A DNA stretch of 9,127 nucleotides from Butyricicoccus sp. (GCA_020025885.1 JAHHRJ010000066.1:1-9127); one strand, 5' to 3'. Numbered from the stretch's first letter, positions 1 to 5,859 are shown. Program-made: numbers and translations. The notes: generated from the letters alone by a model not told the origin.

Positions 1-25
1 TAGGGGGACTGGGTTCCCCTGGAAA

Positions 26-49
26 GGCTGTCAAAGTTCTTTGACAGCC
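26..49. repeat. Perfect inverted repeat (stem-loop)
   Basis: A 10-bp perfect stem, GGCTGTCAAA (26-35) against TTTGACAGCC (40-49), closes a GTTC loop. It sits directly before the terminator at 52-72, and a shorter 5-bp stem AGGGG/CCCCT (2-6, 16-20) precedes it. It lacks its own T-tract, so by itself it is not a terminator. It is probably part of the 3' end of a transcript entering from the left. Confidence 0.6.
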
Positions 50-51
50 TC

Positions 52-72
52 AAGCCCCGAAAGGGGCTTTTT
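52..72 (+). terminator. Rho-independent terminator of an upstream gene
   Basis: Stem AAGCCCC (52-58) / GGGGCTT (63-69) with a GAAA tetraloop, running into TTTTT (68-72). This is a classic intrinsic terminator reading rightward. The gene it ends lies outside the window. It isolates the butyrate genes from that transcript. Confidence 0.8.
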
Positions 73-158
73 ACGTTTGAAAGGGTATCTTATTTTGGGA
101 ACGTCACAGGGCTTTTATATGTGCTTAAAAGATTTGTTTTGGAAAGCAAGAGAAACGT

Positions 159-216
159 GCCGCGGTCTCGCGGCGGAGACATAAGGGCTAGAACCTTGCG
201 GTTCCCCAGCCCTTAT
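159..216. repeat. Pair of hairpins without a T-tract
   Basis: Two stem-loops follow each other. The first is GCCGCG (159-164) / CGCGGC (169-174). The second is longer: ATAAGGGCT (181-189) / AGCCCTTAT (208-216), with an inner stem GAACC (191-195) / GGTTC (200-204) and a small internal loop. Neither strand has a T-run after the stem, so an ordinary terminator is unlikely. No gene is near. It may be part of an intergenic repeat element together with the direct repeats at 265-363. Confidence 0.5.
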
Positions 217-264
217 GAATCCTGTCCCTCCCTCTCCATGAGATAGAAAAGCATACCGCCGACA

Positions 265-363
265 GGGTGAGAATGTATGCACTCCGCACAGCGGGTGTGA
301 TGAAGTCGGCTTGCGTCTGCTTCCATGCCCAAAGGGTGGGAATGTATGAACGCCGCACAGTGG
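265..363. repeat. Two imperfect 30-bp direct repeats
   Basis: The copies are 265-294 and 334-363, starting 69 bases apart. They match at 26 of 30 positions; the differences are at repeat positions 6, 16, 19 and 28, and the shared core is GAATGTATG plus CCGCACAG. Short open frames cross this area on both strands (plus 267-506, minus 213-431), but they overlap one another, lack convincing ribosome binding sites and resemble no family I know. I treat the area as an intergenic repeat rather than a gene. Confidence 0.55.
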
Positions 364-407
364 AAACGTGCAGCCATTCTCTGTGCTATTTTCTCATGAT
401 TGACTGC

Positions 408-490
408 GCTGTTTATGGCTTGATCGAACAAGTCATAAACAGCATGATCGGAAATCGACCCACTGGGTCAATTCCCTGTTTCGATCATGC
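408..490. repeat. Palindromic intergenic element, copy A
   Basis: Two adjacent inverted repeats. The first is GCTGTTTATGGCTTG (408-422) against CAAGTCATAAACAGC (429-443), a 15-bp stem with one G-T pair and an ATCGAA loop. The second has an outer stem GCATGATCG (442-450) / CGATCATGC (482-490) around an inner palindrome GACCCA-C-TGGGTC (457-469). The second half closely resembles 2165-2204, between the first two genes, and the TGTTTATG lead-in also recurs there (2153-2160). It could be a dispersed repeat family, a protein-binding site or an RNA structure. Confidence 0.6.
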
Positions 491-530
491 CTCAAAAGTT
501 ATCTAAAAAACCATGTTATCTTGTTAAACT

Positions 531-539
531 TGGTATACA
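531..539 (+). promoter_or_regulatory. Possible extended -10 promoter
   Basis: TGG followed by TATACA (534-539) gives an extended -10 element, but no -35 hexamer lies at 16-18 bases. The same TTGGTATAC string occurs at the stronger promoter at 771-779. With the hairpin at 671-696 it would bound a transcript of about 150 bases. Weak prediction. Confidence 0.3.
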
Positions 540-670
540 CGCCACAAAACTGTTTGCTATTGCGTTTTTACTCACAAAAATTACCTAATTTTCATGTAGA
601 TTTGGCGCATGTTCTGGAGTATTTCCATAAAAAAGAGTTTACAAAGCGTAAAAGATACGTTAAAATAAAA

Positions 671-701
671 GCAAGGTAACCATAAAGTGACCTTGCCTTT
701 T
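671..701 (+). terminator. Terminator-like hairpin in the long upstream region
   Basis: GCAAGGTAAC (671-680) pairs with GTGACCTTGC (687-696), a 10-bp stem with one mismatch and a CATAAA loop. CTTTTG follows and AAAATAAAAG precedes, so it could stop transcription from either side. No recognised gene ends here on either strand, so its target is unclear. Confidence 0.5.
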
Positions 702-751
702 GTAATTCTTGAGCACACAGAAAAATAATGGTTCTTTTTTGTTATTTCCTG

Positions 752-780
752 TTGAACTCTTGCTCGATTTTTGGTATACT
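752..780 (+). promoter_or_regulatory. Sigma-A promoter P1 for the 4-hydroxybutyrate genes
   Basis: TTGAAC (752-757) and TATACT (775-780) are separated by 17 bases, and TGG just before the -10 adds an extended -10 element. Transcription would begin near 787, leaving an untranslated leader of about 168 bases ahead of the dehydrogenase gene at 955. A 10-bp direct repeat overlaps the -10 end and start site. Confidence 0.6.
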
Positions 781-808
781 TACCACAGAGGCAAAGTAAC
801 TTACCACA
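778..808 (+). promoter_or_regulatory. Operator-like direct repeat at the P1 start site
   Basis: ACTTACCACA occurs exactly twice, at 778-787 and 799-808, offset by 21 bases, or about two helical turns. The first copy overlaps the end of the P1 -10 element. This spacing would place both copies on one face of the DNA, as in binding sites for a dimeric or cooperative regulator. The regulator is unknown. Confidence 0.4.
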
Positions 809-831
809 TATCCCCCCAACAATTATCATGT

Positions 832-860
832 TTCTCATTTTTGTAAACCCTGTCTATAAT
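832..860 (+). promoter_or_regulatory. Sigma-A promoter P2 for the 4-hydroxybutyrate genes
   Basis: A perfect -10 hexamer TATAAT (855-860) lies 17 bases after TTCTCA (832-837), which matches four of six -35 positions. Transcription would start near 867, about 88 bases before the dehydrogenase start codon. P2 lies downstream of the direct repeat at 778-808, so a regulator bound there could affect the two promoters differently. Confidence 0.55.
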
Positions 861-941
861 GATATTTATATGGCGGCAACGCACTTTGCCTCCTGCCGTT
901 CATAGGGGAATATAACACACATAACTACAAAATTTTTTAAT

Positions 942-945
942 GGAG
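942..945 (+). promoter_or_regulatory. Ribosome binding site deciding the dehydrogenase start
   Basis: GGAG ends 9 bases before the ATG at 955. It overlaps the alternative in-frame ATG at 940, which itself has only T/A-rich sequence upstream. This favours 955. Confidence 0.7.
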
Positions 946-954
946 ATGTTTCAC

Positions 955-2130
955 ATGGATTCTTTTAGCGCTTCTCTGATGCAGGACAAGAGAGAGATCA
1001 TTATTGCACCCACCATCTACAAATTCCCGGATTTTGGTGCGTTTGCGCAGGAGTTCGCTCTGGGTGAGCGCGATGTCGTCCTGACCAACGAGTTCATCTA
1101 CAAGCCGTTCATGGAGCAGCTGGGTCTGCCGTGTACTTATGTATTCCAGGAGAAGTTCGGCGTTGGCGAGCCTTCCGAGGCAATGATCGAGACCATGTAC
1201 GAGCAGATCCCTTATGATTCCTACGACCGCGTAATCGCAATCGGCGGCGGCGCAATCATGGACCTGTGCAAGCTGCTCGGCTGCAAGCGTCCGTCTTCTG
1301 TACATGAGCTGTTCTTCAAGCGTGAGCCTGTTGTAAACGAAAAAGAAGTTATCGCGATCCCGACCACTTGTGGCACTGGCTCAGAGGTTACCAACATCTC
1401 TGTTGCAATCGTAAAGGACGAGAAGGATGGCAAGCTGACCGGCGGCGAGACCAAGCTGGGTCTGGTTTCTGATGAGATCATTCCAACCAAGGTTTGCCTG
1501 ATTCCAGATCTGCTCAAGACTCTGCCTTACAAGCCGTTTGCAGCTTCTGCAATTGATGCTCTGATCCATGCAACTGAGTCCTTCCTGTCCCCACACCGCA
1601 GAACAATGACTTCTGAGATGTACTCCGTAAAGGCGATCGAAATGATTCTCGAAGGCTTCCGCCGCATCGCTCTGGAAGGCGCCGAGACCCGTCTGTCCTA
1701 CCTCGACGAGTACGTTACTGCTTCCCTGTACGCTGGCGTTGCATTCCTGAAGGCTGGCTGTGCAACTGTACATGCAATGTCCTTCCCTCTCGGCGGCACC
1801 TACCATGTACCGCACGGTGAGTCTAACTACGCACTGTTCGGCAAGATCCTCGAAATCTACGACGAGTACCAGCCGGAAGGCGAGCTCGGACGCTTCAAGG
1901 AGATTGTTGCACGTTGCCTCGGCTGCACCAAGGATGACGCACTGCGCACCCTGAACGTAACTTTGGAAAAGGTACTCGCACTCAAGCCTCTGCATGAGTA
2001 CGGCTTCACTGAGGCTGACATCACTGGCTTCCCGGTATCTGTTATGGCGAACCAGCAGCGTCTCGTTACCAATTCCTACGCACCGATGACTCTGGAGCTG
2101 ATGGAGCGCATTTACCGCGAGTGCTTCTAA
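955..2130 (+). CDS. abfH: 4-hydroxybutyrate dehydrogenase (iron-containing alcohol dehydrogenase family)
   Basis: Cytoplasmic enzyme predicted to reduce succinate semialdehyde to 4-hydroxybutyrate with NAD(P)H. The 391-residue protein has the type III iron alcohol dehydrogenase layout. An N-terminal dinucleotide-binding half contains GGG (97-99) and a PTTCGTGSE motif (from 136); a helical C-terminal half carries the likely metal ligands D201 and H205 (DALIH), H273 (TVHAM) and H287 (PHG). The frame opens at 940, but GGAG at 942-945 sits 9 bases before the ATG at 955, so 955 is the better start. The specific substrate is inferred from the adjacent 4-hydroxybutyryl-CoA dehydratase; the family alone would allow other alcohols. 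Transcription is expected from P1 and P2. The 187-base spacer before the next gene has no clear terminator, so co-transcription is likely. Confidence 0.88.
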   Translation: MDSFSASLMQDKREIIIAPTIYKFPDFGAFAQEFALGERDVVLTNEFIYKPFMEQLGLPCTYVFQEKFGVGEPSEAMIETMYEQIPYDSYDRVIAIGGGAIMDLCKLLGCKRPSSVHELFFKREPVVNEKEVIAIPTTCGTGSEVTNISVAIVKDEKDGKLTGGETKLGLVSDEIIPTKVCLIPDLLKTLPYKPFAASAIDALIHATESFLSPHRRTMTSEMYSVKAIEMILEGFRRIALEGAETRLSYLDEYVTASLYAGVAFLKAGCATVHAMSFPLGGTYHVPHGESNYALFGKILEIYDEYQPEGELGRFKEIVARCLGCTKDDALRTLNVTLEKVLALKPLHEYGFTEADITGFPVSVMANQQRLVTNSYAPMTLELMERIYRECF

Positions 2131-2152
2131 ATTTCAGGACAAACCGTTTCGA

Positions 2153-2204
2153 TGTTTATGACCTGACCGGAAATTGACGCACTGGGTCAATTTCCGATTC
2201 GGTC
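2153..2204. repeat. Palindromic intergenic element, copy B
   Basis: The lead-in TGTTTATGACCTG (2153-2165) is followed by a nested hairpin. Its outer stem is GACCG (2165-2169) / CGGTC (2200-2204); its inner stem is GGAAATTGAC (2169-2178) / GTCAATTTCC (2186-2195) around GCACTGG. The arrangement matches copy A (410-486), which has about 23 extra bases between lead-in and hairpin. It lies between the dehydrogenase and dehydratase genes and would fold in their shared mRNA. There is no T-tract, so it is probably not a terminator. Confidence 0.6.
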
Positions 2205-2215
2205 TCCCCCAGACA

Positions 2216-2246
2216 CAAAATCCGAGGCGCATGTCCCCGGATTTTG
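2216..2246 (+). repeat. Second hairpin in the dehydrogenase-dehydratase spacer
   Basis: CAAAATCCG (2216-2224) pairs perfectly with CGGATTTTG (2238-2246) across a 13-base loop. With the element at 2153-2204 it makes the leader of the dehydratase gene highly structured. GGGTATTTCATTTG follows rather than a clean T-run, so termination is not clear. An RNA-processing, stabilising or partial-attenuation role is possible. Confidence 0.5.
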
Positions 2247-2299
2247 GGTATTTCATTTGCTTTTTCAACGCAAAACAAATCCAGCGAGAATCGAGAAAG

Positions 2300-2305
2300 A
2301 AAGGA
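2300..2305 (+). promoter_or_regulatory. Ribosome binding site deciding the dehydratase start
   Basis: AAAGGA ends 12 bases before ATG 2318 and 15 before ATG 2321. The shorter spacing favours 2318; the two choices differ by one methionine. Confidence 0.6.
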
Positions 2306-2317
2306 TACTGCTCTGTT

Positions 2318-3763
2318 ATGATGACCAAAGACCAGTACATTGAATCCCTCCGTAAGCTCAACCTGAACCTGTGGATGTTCGGCAAGAAGATCGAGAATCC
2401 GGTAGACGATCCGGTAATCCGTCCTTCCTTGAACTCCTTTGCAGCGACTTATGAGCTGGCAGAGGATCCGCAGTATGAGGATCTCATGACTGCGACCTCC
2501 CATATAAGCGGCAAGAAGATCAACCGCTTCACCCACATGCACCAGTCCACAGACGATCTTATCAAGAAGGTAAAGATGCAGCGTCTGCTTGGTCAGAAGA
2601 CCGCAGCGTGCTTCCAGCGTTGTGTTGGTATGGACGCAATGAACGCAGTGTTCTCTTCCACCTTCGAGATCGACGAGGCTTGCGGCACACAATACCATCA
2701 GAACTTTTTAAACTTCCTGCGCCGCGTACAGGACGAAGATCTGGCAGTTGACGGCGCAATGACTGACGTAAAGGGCGACCGTTCTCTGGCTCCGTCCAAG
2801 CAGGCAGACCCAGATCTGTTCCTGCACGTTGTTGAGCGTACCCCAGAAGGCGTATACGTTACTGGTGCAAAGGCGCACCAGACCGGTTTCGTAAACTCTC
2901 ACGAAGTTCTGGTTATGCCGACCATCTCCATGCGCGAGGGCGACGAGGATTACGCAATTTCCTTTGCAATCCCGACCGATTCTGACGGTATCACCCTGAT
3001 CTATGGTCGTCAGTCTTGTGACACCCGTAAGCTCGAAGAATACAACGACATTGACGTTGGCAACAAGGTTTACGGCGGACACGAGGTTCTGGTTATCTTC
3101 GACCACGTATTCGTACCGAATGATCGCATCTTCCTCAACGGCGAAGTGAAGTTCGCTGGCATGATCGTAGAGCGTTTCGCAGGCTACCACCGCCAGTCCT
3201 ACGGCGGCTGTAAGGTTGGTGTTGGCGATGTTTTGATCGGCGCAACTGCACTGTCTGTTGACATGGCTGGCGCTTCCAAGGCTTCCCACGTGAAGGATAA
3301 GCTGATCGAGATGGTTCACCTGAACGAGACCCTGTACTGCTGCGGCATTGCATGTTCTTCTCAGGGCTCCAGGACCAAATCTGGTAACTACATCATCGAC
3401 CTGCTGCTGGCGAATGTCTGCAAGCAGAACGTAACCCGCTTCCCATATGATATCGCACGTCTGGCACAGGATCTGGCTGGCGGCGCAATGGTAACCCTGC
3501 CGTCCGAGGCTGACTTCCGTCATCCGGAACTGCATGCTTACATTGATAAGTACTTCAAGGGCGTGGATTCTGTTTCCACAGAAGACCGTATGCGTGTCCT
3601 GCGCCTGATCGAGAACATGACCATGGGCACTGCGGCTGTTGGCTACCTGCCAGAGTCCATGCACGGTGCAGGTTCTCCGCAGGCACAGCGCATCATGATT
3701 GCCCGCCAGTGCAATATGGAAATGAAGAAAGAGCTTGCCAAGAAGATCGCTCGTATCGACTAA
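2318..3763 (+). CDS. abfD: 4-hydroxybutyryl-CoA dehydratase / vinylacetyl-CoA isomerase
   Basis: Converts 4-hydroxybutyryl-CoA to crotonyl-CoA by radical chemistry using FAD and a [4Fe-4S] cluster; the known enzymes are oxygen-sensitive cytoplasmic homotetramers. The 481-residue protein is slightly shorter than the Clostridium aminobutyricum enzyme (about 490). It keeps the unusual three-Cys, one-His cluster ligands: C98 and C102 (ACFQRC), H291 and C298 (YHRQSYGGC), each one residue before the published numbers. The following lysine and the C-terminal ESMHGAGSPQAQ block (E446) are also present. The frame stays open back to 2174, but that extension runs through hairpins and lacks a ribosome binding site. 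AAAGGA at 2300-2305 supports ATG 2318 (or ATG 2321), giving the family-like start MMTKDQYIES. A terminator follows at 3782. Identification is very secure. Confidence 0.96.
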   Translation: MMTKDQYIESLRKLNLNLWMFGKKIENPVDDPVIRPSLNSFAATYELAEDPQYEDLMTATSHISGKKINRFTHMHQSTDDLIKKVKMQRLLGQKTAACFQRCVGMDAMNAVFSSTFEIDEACGTQYHQNFLNFLRRVQDEDLAVDGAMTDVKGDRSLAPSKQADPDLFLHVVERTPEGVYVTGAKAHQTGFVNSHEVLVMPTISMREGDEDYAISFAIPTDSDGITLIYGRQSCDTRKLEEYNDIDVGNKVYGGHEVLVIFDHVFVPNDRIFLNGEVKFAGMIVERFAGYHRQSYGGCKVGVGDVLIGATALSVDMAGASKASHVKDKLIEMVHLNETLYCCGIACSSQGSRTKSGNYIIDLLLANVCKQNVTRFPYDIARLAQDLAGGAMVTLPSEADFRHPELHAYIDKYFKGVDSVSTEDRMRVLRLIENMTMGTAAVGYLPESMHGAGSPQAQRIMIARQCNMEMKKELAKKIARID

Positions 3764-3781
3764 GGGATGCACTCTCTCAAC

Positions 3782-3813
3782 AAAGGCACTCTATTGGGGA
3801 GTGCCTTTCTTTT
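3782..3813 (+). terminator. Terminator after the dehydratase gene
   Basis: AAAGGCACTC (3782-3791) pairs perfectly with GAGTGCCTTT (3799-3808) across TATTGGG, and the RNA runs on as TTTCTTTTC. This strong intrinsic terminator begins 18 bases after the dehydratase stop codon. It should limit read-through into the small gene and CoA-transferase downstream. Confidence 0.85.
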
Positions 3814-3819
3814 CACCCA

Positions 3820-3849
3820 AAGCCCGCTCTTTTCTGGTTTGAGCGGCTT
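3820..3849 (+). repeat. Hairpin upstream of the small Cys-pair gene
   Basis: AAGCCCGCTC (3820-3829) pairs with GAGCGGCTT (3841-3849) with one bulged C and an 11-base loop. It lies directly after the terminator and 44 bases before the next start codon. No T-tract follows. I see no convincing -35/-10 pair in 3764-3893, so the next two genes may depend on read-through or on a promoter I cannot recognise. Confidence 0.4.
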
Positions 3850-3893
3850 CCACTCACCCCCAATTGCTCCAAGAGGAGCGTGAAAATAGACGT

Positions 3894-4172
3894 ATGAAAA
3901 CAAAGATTGCCGTTAAGTTTTGCGGCGGCTGCAATCCAGGTTATGATCGCGGCGCAGCATATCAGGAGATCCGTTCCGCCACAGCAGATACTGCTGAACT
4001 CTCTCTCCCGACGGACGGAGCACACTATGATGCACTATTAATCATCCGCGGCTGTACCGGCTGCCCTTACCTATACGATGAGATTGACGCAGATGCGCGT
4101 ATTCTGTGCGTCAAGCGGGATGACATACCGGAGGTCATTGAAAAAATCCGGAACTACAAAATGAAGGAATGA
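3894..4172 (+). CDS. Small conserved-looking protein with two CxxC pairs, function unknown
   Basis: A 92-residue soluble protein that I cannot assign to a named family. Cysteines fall in two pairs, C10-G-G-C13 (in FCGGCNPGYDRG) and C54-T-G-C57 (in RGCTGCPYLYDE), with a fifth at C72. Between them is a short alpha/beta-like stretch ending in hydrophobic YDALLIIRG. The pattern suggests a metal- or cluster-binding, or thiol-redox, protein; this is inference. There is no signal peptide or membrane segment. AAGAGGAG (3871-3878) lies 15 bases before ATG 3894, longer than usual; a TTG at 3864 is in frame but has no upstream site. Only 6 bases separate its stop from the CoA-transferase start, whose ribosome binding site lies inside this gene, so the two are probably translated together. 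It uses CTA, TTA and CGG codons that its neighbours mostly avoid, suggesting lower expression. Confidence 0.75.
   Translation: MKTKIAVKFCGGCNPGYDRGAAYQEIRSATADTAELSLPTDGAHYDALLIIRGCTGCPYLYDEIDADARILCVKRDDIPEVIEKIRNYKMKE
4164..4168 (+). promoter_or_regulatory. Ribosome binding site for the TTG-started CoA-transferase
   Basis: AAGGA lies within the last codons of the preceding small gene and ends 10 bases before TTG 4179. No in-frame ATG lies nearby, and TTG gives the expected N-terminus MKKVRILSAEEA. The overlap suggests translational coupling. Confidence 0.7.
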
Positions 4173-4178
4173 TACACC

Positions 4179-5735
4179 TTGAAAAAAGTAAGAATTCTGT
4201 CAGCTGAAGAAGCTGCTCTGCTCGTGCAGGATGGCGACACCATCGCAACTGGCGGCTTTGTAAGCTGCGCATGCCCAGAGACCCTCTCTACCGCACTGGA
4301 GAAGCGTTTTCTGGAGACCGGACACCCGAAGGATCTGACCCTGTTCTTTGCAGCTGGTCAGGGACACCGTGACGGCACCGGCGGCGACCACTACGGTTAC
4401 GAGGGCATGGTAAAGCGTGTTATCGGCGGTCACTGGGACCGTGCACCGCGTCTGGGCGAGCTGGCACTGACCAACAAGATCGAGGCATACAACCTGCCGC
4501 AGGGCGTTATCTCCCATATGTATCGTGATATCGCCGCACACAACATCGGCACCATCACCCATGTTGGTCTCAAGACTTTCGCTGACCCGCGCAACGGCGG
4601 CGGCAAGCTCAACGCGTGCACCAAGGAAGATCTGGTCAAGGTAGTAAACATCGACGGACACGAGCGTCTCCTCTATAAGGCGTTCCCGATCAACGTTGTA
4701 TTCCTGCGCGCTTCCTATTGTGACGAGTTCGGCAACTGTACTGTACACCGCGAGATCGGGCCGCTGGACGTCACCGCAATGGCACAGGCTTGTAAGAACT
4801 CTGGCGGACGTGTCATCGTGCAGGTTGAAAAGATCGTGCAGGGCGGCTCTCTCGATCCGAAGCTGGTTGCAATTCCGGGTATCTACGTTGACTCTGTTGT
4901 GATTGGCTCTGATGAAGACAACATGCAGTGTCTGGGTATGCCATACGATGGCGCACTGACCGGCGAATTCCGCATTCCGGTGGATGCAATTCCTTCTATC
5001 CCGCTCGATGCAAAGAAGATCATTGCACGCCGCGCTGCAATGGAGCTGCCGCCCGATGCAATCGTAAACCTGGGCACTGGCGCACCGGAGAAGATCGCAA
5101 ATGTTGCAGCGGAAGAAGGCATTTCCGATAGCATGACCCTGACCGTTGAGGCGGGTTCGATTGCAGGCATTCCATACGGCGGCACACAGTTCGGTGCTGC
5201 TGCAAACGCAATGTGTATCATTCCCCACAACGTACAGTTTGACTTCTATCAGGGTGGCGGCTTGGACGTTGCATTCCTCGGTCTGGCTGAGACTGCACCA
5301 AACGGAGACCTGAACGTATCCAAGTTTGGCACACGTCTTGCCGGTGCGGGCGGATTCATTGATATCACTCAGAACGCAAAGAAGGTTGTTTACTGTGGTA
5401 CCTTTACTGCAAAGGGACTGCGGACTGCATGTGAAAACGGCAAGCTCGTAATCACACAGGAAGGCTCCAAGAAGAAGTTCGTTCCGCAGGTTGAGCACAT
5501 CACCTTCTCTGGCGACTATGCAAACGAAGTACACCAGCCAGTGCTATACATCACCGAGCGTGCTGTATTCGAGCTGCGTCCGGAGGGTGTGACCCTCATC
5601 GAGATCGCACCGGGCATTGATCTCCAGACACAGATCCTCGACCAGATGGACTTCAAGCCGCAGATTGCAGAAGAGCTGATTATGATGGACGAGCGCATTT
5701 TCCGTGAGGAAAAAATGGGTCTGGCAGACTGCTAA
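4179..5735 (+). CDS. Acyl-CoA:carboxylate CoA-transferase, propionate CoA-transferase type (probable 4-hydroxybutyrate activator)
   Basis: Family I CoA-transferase that moves CoA between acyl-CoA and a free carboxylate through a glutamyl-CoA thioester. At 518 residues it is a fused alpha-beta protein of the length of propionate CoA-transferase. The N-terminal half (about 1-270) starts with the DGDTIATGGF loop and includes YCDEFGNC. The C-terminal half (about 275-500) carries the catalytic glutamate E324 in VEAGSIAGIPYGG, the same residue number as in the Clostridium propionicum enzyme. Placement beside the dehydrogenase and dehydratase suggests that it makes 4-hydroxybutyryl-CoA from acetyl-CoA or butyryl-CoA. 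The classical 4-hydroxybutyrate CoA-transferase is a different, shorter type (about 430-440 residues). Butyrate, propionate or acetate as the real partner cannot be excluded. The start is TTG, coupled to the upstream small gene. Confidence 0.88.
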   Translation: MKKVRILSAEEAALLVQDGDTIATGGFVSCACPETLSTALEKRFLETGHPKDLTLFFAAGQGHRDGTGGDHYGYEGMVKRVIGGHWDRAPRLGELALTNKIEAYNLPQGVISHMYRDIAAHNIGTITHVGLKTFADPRNGGGKLNACTKEDLVKVVNIDGHERLLYKAFPINVVFLRASYCDEFGNCTVHREIGPLDVTAMAQACKNSGGRVIVQVEKIVQGGSLDPKLVAIPGIYVDSVVIGSDEDNMQCLGMPYDGALTGEFRIPVDAIPSIPLDAKKIIARRAAMELPPDAIVNLGTGAPEKIANVAAEEGISDSMTLTVEAGSIAGIPYGGTQFGAAANAMCIIPHNVQFDFYQGGGLDVAFLGLAETAPNGDLNVSKFGTRLAGAGGFIDITQNAKKVVYCGTFTAKGLRTACENGKLVITQEGSKKKFVPQVEHITFSGDYANEVHQPVLYITERAVFELRPEGVTLIEIAPGIDLQTQILDQMDFKPQIAEELIMMDERIFREEKMGLADC

Positions 5736-5785
5736 AAAGATGCTTTTTGGAAAAATGGCACGAATTGGTTTTGTTTCTAATATTT

Positions 5786-5808
5786 ACCAGTGAACTGCTG
5801 GTCTTTTT
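5786..5808 (+). terminator. Weak terminator after the CoA-transferase
   Basis: ACCAG (5786-5790) pairs with CTGGT (5798-5802) over a 7-base loop, followed by CTTTTTG. The stem is short, so termination would be partial at best. It separates the left block from the promoter at 5860. Confidence 0.4.
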
Positions 5809-5859
5809 GTGATATTTTGCACGAAAAAATTTTTAGAATTTCAAAGATTTCTCTTCCAT

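Noticed and set aside
213..431. A 72-codon minus-strand frame with two HSHP repeats.
   Set aside because: The repetition reflects the DNA direct repeats at 265-363. It overlaps a plus-strand frame (267-506), has no recognisable ribosome binding site and matches no family I know. I annotate repeats instead.
521..538. TTGTTAA at 521-527 as a Rex operator upstream of the dehydrogenase gene.
   Set aside because: Only one half-site fits; the second half matches 2 of 7 positions.
609..668. A possible 19-residue plus-strand leader peptide starting at ATG 609.
   Set aside because: No ribosome binding site precedes it and its sequence shows no run of regulatory codons.
581..838. An 85-codon minus-strand frame.
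   Set aside because: It covers the terminator-like hairpin, the P1 promoter and the direct repeat, has low-complexity AT-rich composition, and shows no domain.
2174..2317. N-terminal extension of the dehydratase frame back to 2174.
   Set aside because: The added 48 residues are encoded by the hairpins at 2165-2246, have no ribosome binding site, and precede a start (MMTKDQYIES) that matches the family N-terminus.
4200..5534. A 444-codon open frame on the minus strand, opposite the CoA-transferase.
   Set aside because: It lies wholly within a securely identified gene. Biased codon use in the sense gene removes stops from the opposite strand, and the translation resembles no protein family. 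The long minus-strand frames at 6003-7199, 2708-3772 and 8242-9006 are rejected on the same grounds.
5734..5748. AAAAAG/CTTTTT inverted repeat at the CoA-transferase stop codon.
   Set aside because: A nearly pure A-T stem of 6 pairs with a 3-base loop is too weak for a terminator call.
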